From assembly GCA_902826505.1 (NCBI GenBank), contig CADEFG010000157.1:1-9059 (forward strand): 9,059 nt of DNA, written 5' to 3'. Source of the stretch: an uncultured Acidobacteriota bacterium (GTDB taxonomy: Bacteria > Acidobacteriota > Blastocatellia > Pyrinomonadales > Pyrinomonadaceae). A program made the position numbers and the translations under genes. The notes under the pieces are model-generated. The model was not told the origin of the DNA, ran no database searches, and saw nothing but the letters and a program-made list of their open reading frames with translations. Shown here one piece after another: positions 6,106 through 9,059 of this stretch (position 1 is the first letter of the stretch; each line of letters opens with the position of its first letter).

Positions 6106-7044
6106 TTATTGGTTATCTTCGGTCAAAACTTGCAGCGGATTTTTGGATTTGAGACTCGCCCCTTTTTTTTCGTCGGCTTCCGCCAATTCGATTTTCCCGA
6201 GCTCGCGGTAAACGCAGGCGCGGTTCAGATAGGCTTGCCCGTAATTCGGATCGAGTTCGATCGCTTTGTTAAAATCGGCAAGCGCTTCGTTATAATTCTT
6301 TTTCTTAAATTGCGCCAAACCGCGATTGGAATAGGTCATCGGTCTTTTGCTGTCGAATTCGATGGATTTCGTATAATCCGCGATCGTCGCGTCCAAGTCG
6401 TTATCGCGGCGGGCATACGCGCGACCGAAATAGGCTTGCGCCGAACGCGGGTTTAATTCGATCGTTCGAGTGAAATTGGCGATCGCGCCTTCAAAGTCTT
6501 TCAATTCGACGAGCGCATTGCCGCGATATACATAAGCGAGCGATGATTTCGGATTTATTTCGAGGGCTTTTGTAAATTCGGCGATCGCGCCTTCGAAATC
6601 CTTTTGTTTCGCCCGCAGAATTCCGCGGTCGTTATAGGCTTGAAACGAGCGCGGATTTATTTCGAGAACTTTATTAAAATCACTCAAAGCCGTCTCGAAA
6701 TCGTTCAACCTCAACCGGATAAAACCGCGAAAACGATAGGGCTTGATTACTTTCGGATTGAGTTCGATGGCTTTGGTCAGATCGGCGATCGCGCCCTGAA
6801 GATCATTTTTTTTAGCTTTTGAAATCCCGCGTTCGGTAAAGGCGAAATAATAATCGGGTTTGAGTTCGATCGCTTTTGTTAAATCAAGGATCGAACCGTC
6901 GTAATCCATGGCGAGAGATTTTGTCACACCGCTGTTGAAAAAAGTTTCGGCGCTATTAAGATTATTATTGGCAGTTGTTTGCGCTTCAGCGATAAAAGCT
7001 GAACAGAGCAAAATGAAGAGCAAAGACCGGATCGAGCGTTTCAT
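6106..7044 (-). CDS. Secreted TPR protein with eight tandem 34-residue repeats
   Basis: A 312-residue exported protein consisting of a signal peptide (about 1-21, ending AEA before Gln22) and a TPR solenoid. Eight repeats of exactly 34 residues follow without gaps: 32-65, 66-99, 100-133, 134-167, 168-201, 202-235, 236-269 and 270-303. The recurring pattern is Y..RG.......DF..AI.DFTKAIELNP. A short tail (304-312) ends the protein. TPR solenoids bind other proteins or peptides; no enzymatic domain is present, and no partner can be named. The start is confirmed by AGGGAGG (plus 7051-7057) six bases upstream. A TATAAA (plus 7115-7120) further upstream could be a -10 box but lacks a good -35. A strong terminator follows, so the gene is probably monocistronic. 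It is unrelated in detail to the shorter TPR lipoprotein at 2326-2940. Confidence 0.95.
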   Translation of the reverse strand: MKRSIRSLLFILLCSAFIAEAQTTANNNLNSAETFFNSGVTKSLAMDYDGSILDLTKAIELKPDYYFAFTERGISKAKKNDLQGAIADLTKAIELNPKVIKPYRFRGFIRLRLNDFETALSDFNKVLEINPRSFQAYNDRGILRAKQKDFEGAIAEFTKALEINPKSSLAYVYRGNALVELKDFEGAIANFTRTIELNPRSAQAYFGRAYARRDNDLDATIADYTKSIEFDSKRPMTYSNRGLAQFKKKNYNEALADFNKAIELDPNYGQAYLNRACVYRELGKIELAEADEKKGASLKSKNPLQVLTEDNQ

Positions 7045-7050
7045 AAAAAT

Positions 7051-7057
7051 CCTCCCT
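7051..7057 (-). promoter_or_regulatory. Strong ribosome binding site of the eight-repeat TPR gene
   Basis: The minus strand reads AGGGAGG six bases before the ATG at 7044, which fixes this start. Confidence 0.85.
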
Positions 7058-7138
7058 GAAAAAGAAAATCAATCTTTTGGTGCAGACTGTGTTTGCTGAG
7101 TTGCTTTGACCATTTTTATAAATTCGACGAAAAAAATC

Positions 7139-7186
7139 AAGAAAAATTCTTCGGTGAAAAAACCTTTTTGTGGGTTTTCGGCACCG
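7139..7186 (-). terminator. Probable intrinsic terminator after the cystatin-like / 4-TM operon
   Basis: On the minus strand CGGTG and CACCG (plus 7182-7186 and 7152-7156) enclose an inner AAAACC/GGTTTT pairing, with a three-base bulge. A second small hairpin AAGAA-TTT-TTCTT follows (plus 7139-7151), then GA and seven T. The stem is less regular than the terminators at 5166 and 6046. Confidence 0.5.
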
Positions 7187-7192
7187 CTGAGT

Positions 7193-7588
7193 TTAAGATT
7201 TATGAGCGACGATCGCCCGCGCGACGAGTCCGATGCCGCCGGCAAGCAGAACCAGCATTAAAACCGTATTGAAAAGACTGGTCGGCTGAAAATAGATCTG
7301 CAGATTCATCAAAATTCCTGTCAGGATGATGACGACACCGGCAAAAAGCAGAATCCAGCCGATGATCGATTTTCCGTTAAAAAACAAGATGCCGATCCCG
7401 AAGATCAGCGGCAAAAGCGATAAACCGAATGTGTTATAGCCCCACATCGTCCAGAAACTGCTCGTCACGACGACTTGATTCGTGAGCAGATAACCGCCCG
7501 CGACCGCCATCGCCAAACCGATAAAAAACTGGATAAAACCGCCCGGCGTGCCGCCCGCGCCTTTGAATTTTGGTTCGTCGTCGTACAT
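7193..7588 (-). CDS. Small four-helix membrane protein, second gene of a two-gene operon
   Basis: A 131-residue membrane protein without a recognised family. After a short polar, glycine-rich N-terminus (MYDDEPKFKGAGGTPGG) there are four membrane helices at about 17-36, 52-70, 74-96 and 106-126. The loops are short and the C-terminus is RAIVAHKS. No cysteine, histidine cluster or other catalytic pattern is visible. It starts three bases after the stop of the cystatin-like gene. Its GGAG site (nine bases before the ATG) lies inside the end of that gene, so the two are almost certainly co-transcribed and may be translationally coupled. This suggests, but does not prove, a shared role at the cell envelope. 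It differs from the other 4-TM protein at 1812-2210. Confidence 0.85.
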   Translation of the reverse strand: MYDDEPKFKGAGGTPGGFIQFFIGLAMAVAGGYLLTNQVVVTSSFWTMWGYNTFGLSLLPLIFGIGILFFNGKSIIGWILLFAGVVIILTGILMNLQIYFQPTSLFNTVLMLVLLAGGIGLVARAIVAHKS

Positions 7589-7591
7589 ATT

Positions 7592-7975
7592 TTATTTCTC
7601 CGCGCAGTCTTCTTCTTCCCAACTCGTGATCGAATGCTCGCCTTTCAGATTCTTATAAATAACCGCTTTGACGTAAAGCGTGACGCCGTCGGTTTCTTCG
7701 TCTTTCGAAGGAATATAAAGATGCAGACAAAGGCGATAATTCATTCCCGCAACGATTTGCGTTTCGGCTTTGATGATGCCTTCGAGCGTCAATTCCTGTT
7801 CCATTTCCGAGGCTTTCTGTGCGACGGCGAAATCTGCGGCGGCTCTGACGCCCGCATCGCTGATCGAAGCCGATTTGTAGCCGCCCGTCTTTATTTGACC
7901 GAACGCCGAAACTCCGCAGCCAAAGACAAGGCAAAAAGCGGTCAGTCTAAATATAGTTCGCAGATTATTTTTCAT
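7592..7975 (-). CDS. Secreted cystatin-like protein (putative cysteine protease inhibitor)
   Basis: A 127-residue exported protein: signal peptide about 1-26 (SAFG before Gln27), then about 100 residues that fit the cystatin fold. The three elements that form the inhibitory wedge are present in order: GG at 31-32 near the mature N-terminus, QIVAG at 73-77 (the QxVxG loop) and Trp119 in SITSWEE, where animal cystatins have Pro-Trp. Spacing (about 41 residues from Gly to Gln and 46 from Gln to Trp) is close to chicken cystatin (Gly9, Gln53, Trp104). The helix AGVRAAADFAVAQ (41-53) matches the LARFAV-like cystatin helix, and QIVAGMNYRLCLHL the following strand. Cys83 and Cys124 could form a disulfide. 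Family knowledge predicts inhibition of papain-like proteases; the target here is unknown. AAAGGAG lies seven bases upstream of the ATG. It heads an operon with the 4-TM gene. Confidence 0.85.
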   Translation of the reverse strand: MKNNLRTIFRLTAFCLVFGCGVSAFGQIKTGGYKSASISDAGVRAAADFAVAQKASEMEQELTLEGIIKAETQIVAGMNYRLCLHLYIPSKDEETDGVTLYVKAVIYKNLKGEHSITSWEEEDCAEK

Positions 7976-7996
7976 TGGGAAACTCCTTTGGTTAAT

Positions 7997-8014
7997 AAAA
8001 GATGCGAATCTTTT
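7997..8014. promoter_or_regulatory. Perfect palindrome at the predicted transcription start of the cystatin-like gene
   Basis: AAAAGAT-GCGA-ATCTTTT has perfect 7-bp arms and overlaps the -10 edge and expected start of transcription of the minus-strand promoter at 8012-8040. It could be an operator or a small 5' UTR hairpin. On the plus strand it is followed by further T residues and would look like a terminator, but no plus-strand gene leads into it. Confidence 0.4.
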
Positions 8015-8040
8015 TTACTCTGTTTACAACCGCAAGTCAA
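8012..8040 (-). promoter_or_regulatory. Candidate sigma-70-like promoter of the cystatin-like operon
   Basis: On the minus strand TTGACT (plus 8035-8040, 5/6 to consensus), a 17-base spacer and TAAAAA (plus 8012-8017, 4/6) lie 36 bases before the ATG at 7975. This is the best-placed promoter seen in the window. Confidence 0.5.
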
Positions 8041-8063
8041 GGAATTTTGAGAAGTCGCGGCAA

Positions 8064-8107
8064 AAGTATGAAGGCTGAAAAAATGTTTTGATTCATCCTT
8101 CATACTT
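8064..8107 (-). terminator. Hairpin spanning the stop codon of the MBL hydrolase gene, possible terminator
   Basis: AAGTATGAAGG (8064-8074) and its exact complement (8097-8107) form an 11-bp stem. The stem extends by TGAA/TTCA (8076-8079 / 8092-8095) after one mismatch. On the minus strand the second arm is followed by only a short T-run (CTTTTGCC). The TGA stop codon (8100-8102) is within the first arm. It may instead be one of the dispersed TTCATACTTC-type repeats found in intergenic DNA. Confidence 0.45.
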
Positions 8108-8762
8108 CAAAAAAATCGCCCGCCGCGTTCATCCACTCAAATTTGATACCTTCTTTGCCGAGAAATTTTTGAAACCGTTGATACGAACCCTGCAAAAAGA
8201 AGTCTTTGGCATAACCGTCGTGAATCGGAATCACGTATTGCGGCGCGAGCCGGCGGGCAAATTCAAACGTCTGGAGTTCCGTTTCCCACGGCGCCATCAC
8301 CGGCAAACAAAGAATCGGCGTGCCTTTTAATTCATAGAGATTTTTACTTAAACTGTCGCCCGGATGCAGGATATTATCATCAACCGTGTAAGCCGTATTT
8401 TGCGGAATCTCGTCCGCCAAAATCCGCTCGTGCGGCGCGTCGAAAGCCTTCAGCACAAAACTGCCGATGACGTATTTATCCGTTTCAAAGACTTCGGCTT
8501 TGATCTCTTTTGCGGCGAGCTTCGCAACGATCTGCCGGTTCGCCAGAACGACCGCGTTCGGGTTGTTTTTGACGATTTCCCTGAGTGATTCCTCGTCCAC
8601 ATGGTCGGGATGGTAATGCGTCAGCACGACGGCGCGAATGTTCTGAAACTGCGCGGGTTTAACTTTTCCCTCGACAAAACTAAAAATCCCGGGATCGAAA
8701 AGTATCCGATCAAGACCTTTTTCGATCGTCAGACACGAATGAATATATTTTGTTATTTTCAT
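8100..8762 (-). CDS. MBL-fold metallo-hydrolase (UlaG/YtkL-like)
   Basis: A 220-residue cytoplasmic metallo-beta-lactamase-fold protein with no signal peptide. The metal-binding set is complete: THYHPDH (His49, His51, Asp53, His54), a conserved His111 in DAPHE, Asp136 in HPGDS and His181 in IPIHDGY. The early IHSCLTIEKGLDRILFDPG (7-25) is typical of the UlaG-like branch, where an N-terminal histidine and the DPG turn open the domain. The length is usual for that branch. Members hydrolyse lactones, phosphodiesters or other esters; the substrate cannot be inferred. The start is confirmed by AAGGAGGG (plus 8768-8775) five bases upstream. A near-palindrome at 8794-8813 could be an operator. The stop codon lies in a hairpin. 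Confidence 0.93.
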   Translation of the reverse strand: MKITKYIHSCLTIEKGLDRILFDPGIFSFVEGKVKPAQFQNIRAVVLTHYHPDHVDEESLREIVKNNPNAVVLANRQIVAKLAAKEIKAEVFETDKYVIGSFVLKAFDAPHERILADEIPQNTAYTVDDNILHPGDSLSKNLYELKGTPILCLPVMAPWETELQTFEFARRLAPQYVIPIHDGYAKDFFLQGSYQRFQKFLGKEGIKFEWMNAAGDFFEV

Positions 8763-8767
8763 GAAAA

Positions 8768-8775
8768 CCCTCCTT
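8768..8775 (-). promoter_or_regulatory. Strong ribosome binding site of the MBL hydrolase gene
   Basis: The minus strand reads AAGGAGGG five bases before the ATG at 8762. It supports this start over any internal one. Confidence 0.85.
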
Positions 8776-8793
8776 GAAATTTGTCAGTTCCGC

Positions 8794-8813
8794 ATTTGTT
8801 TAGCTTAACAAAT
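8794..8813. promoter_or_regulatory. 20-bp near-perfect palindrome, candidate operator upstream of the MBL gene
   Basis: ATTTGTT-TAGCTT-AACAAAT has perfect 7-bp arms and a centre with a single T-T mismatch pair around AGCT. It lies 32-51 bases upstream of the MBL start codon, where a repressor or activator site would be expected. No convincing -35/-10 pair could be matched to it. Confidence 0.4.
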
Positions 8814-8819
8814 TCGTGA

Positions 8820-9004
8820 AGGGAAATAAATTTTTGTAATTTAAGAAAGAATCTTTGTCTTGTGACTGAAAAATAATTGTTTCTTAAAGAGTTTTATCAT
8901 TTGTCAAAAACTGTTTCAAAAGTCATACCTTTTTGGGATTTTAGTTATGAGACGACTTATGACACAAATTGCATTTTGCGGCGATGCTAAATAAAGGACT
9001 TAAC
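8820..9004. other. AT-rich non-coding stretch, nothing recognised
   Basis: Together with the flanks this is part of a 297-base gene-free end of the window. No open frame with coding character, RNA gene or clear terminator was found here. A TTGTCA word occurs at 8901 without a matching -10. Confidence 0.5.
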
Positions 9005-9059
9005 TGAGGTGGTCTAATAAAAGTGGAACGAAAACTCTCTTTCGATAAAATAGAGAGTT
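9005..9059. mobile_element. Possible left end of an insertion sequence (IS3-like), truncated by the window
   Basis: From 9005 the sequence begins TGAGGTGGTCTAATAAAAG and continues GTGGAACG, which resembles IS3-family terminal inverted repeats that start with TG and carry a CTAATAAAAGTGGA-type core. It is followed by a hairpin, AACTCTCT-N11-AGAGAGTT (9033-9059), where a leader before the first transposase frame would be. No transposase, right end or target duplication is in the window, so this rests on the terminal sequence alone. Confidence 0.3.
9033..9059. repeat. 8-bp inverted repeat at the window edge
   Basis: AACTCTCT (9033-9040) and AGAGAGTT (9052-9059) are perfect complements around an 11-base loop. 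The window ends with the right arm, so the stem could be longer. Confidence 0.7.

Noticed and set aside
6019..6456. Plus-strand open frame opposite the TPR gene
   Set aside because: It runs through a terminator and repeats antisense to TPR codons, which explains its openness.
7475..8050. Plus-strand open frame of 191 codons opposite the cystatin-like/4-TM operon
   Set aside because: It crosses two well-supported minus-strand genes and their junction. The product is low-quality, rich in Arg and Phe, with no motif.
8947..8994. 15-codon plus-strand frame starting MRRLMTQIAF
   Set aside because: Too short, no ribosome binding site, no known family.

Overview
The window looks like a piece of chromosome from a Gram-negative, non-model bacterium. 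Base composition is balanced in genes and AT-rich between them. The proteins (SIMPL, CocE/AEH-type hydrolase, secreted TPR, cystatin-like) and the intergenic inverted repeats are of the sort seen in Acidobacteriota, class Blastocatellia. That placement is inference from general style; there is no rRNA or marker gene here. No phage, CRISPR, tRNA or rRNA was seen. The only hint of a mobile element is a possible insertion-sequence end in the last 55 bases.

Layout. Bases 1-1843 (+) hold the 3' half of an OmpR/CpxR-type response regulator and a complete CpxA-type sensor kinase, separated by a 118-bp spacer carrying an inverted heptamer repeat. Every later gene is on the minus strand. They are: a 4-TM membrane protein (1812-2210) that overlaps the kinase tail; a TPR lipoprotein (2326-2940); a secreted CocE/alpha-amino acid ester hydrolase-like enzyme (3089-5053); a SIMPL/DUF541 protein (5226-5963); an eight-repeat secreted TPR protein (6106-7044); a 4-TM protein (7193-7588) and a secreted cystatin-like protein (7592-7975) forming a two-gene operon; and an MBL-fold metallohydrolase (8100-8762). 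Bases 8763-9059 hold no credible gene.

How the genes fit together. Apart from the last hydrolase and the regulator, nearly all products are membrane-bound, lipidated or exported, and the two-component pair is of the envelope-stress (Cpx) type. A regulatory link is possible but not shown by the sequence. Most minus-strand genes appear to be separate transcription units: two have strong intrinsic terminators (after the SIMPL and eight-TPR genes) and several have good Shine-Dalgarno sites. The clear operon is cystatin-like gene then 4-TM gene.

The most notable points are a bacterial cystatin-like inhibitor with correctly spaced G / QxVxG / W elements; three structured intergenic repeats (358-464, 2986-3083, 5062-5165), two of which sit right before start codons that lack a Shine-Dalgarno site; and a strong excess of the palindrome CGATCG, including seven copies of the octamer GCGATCGC.
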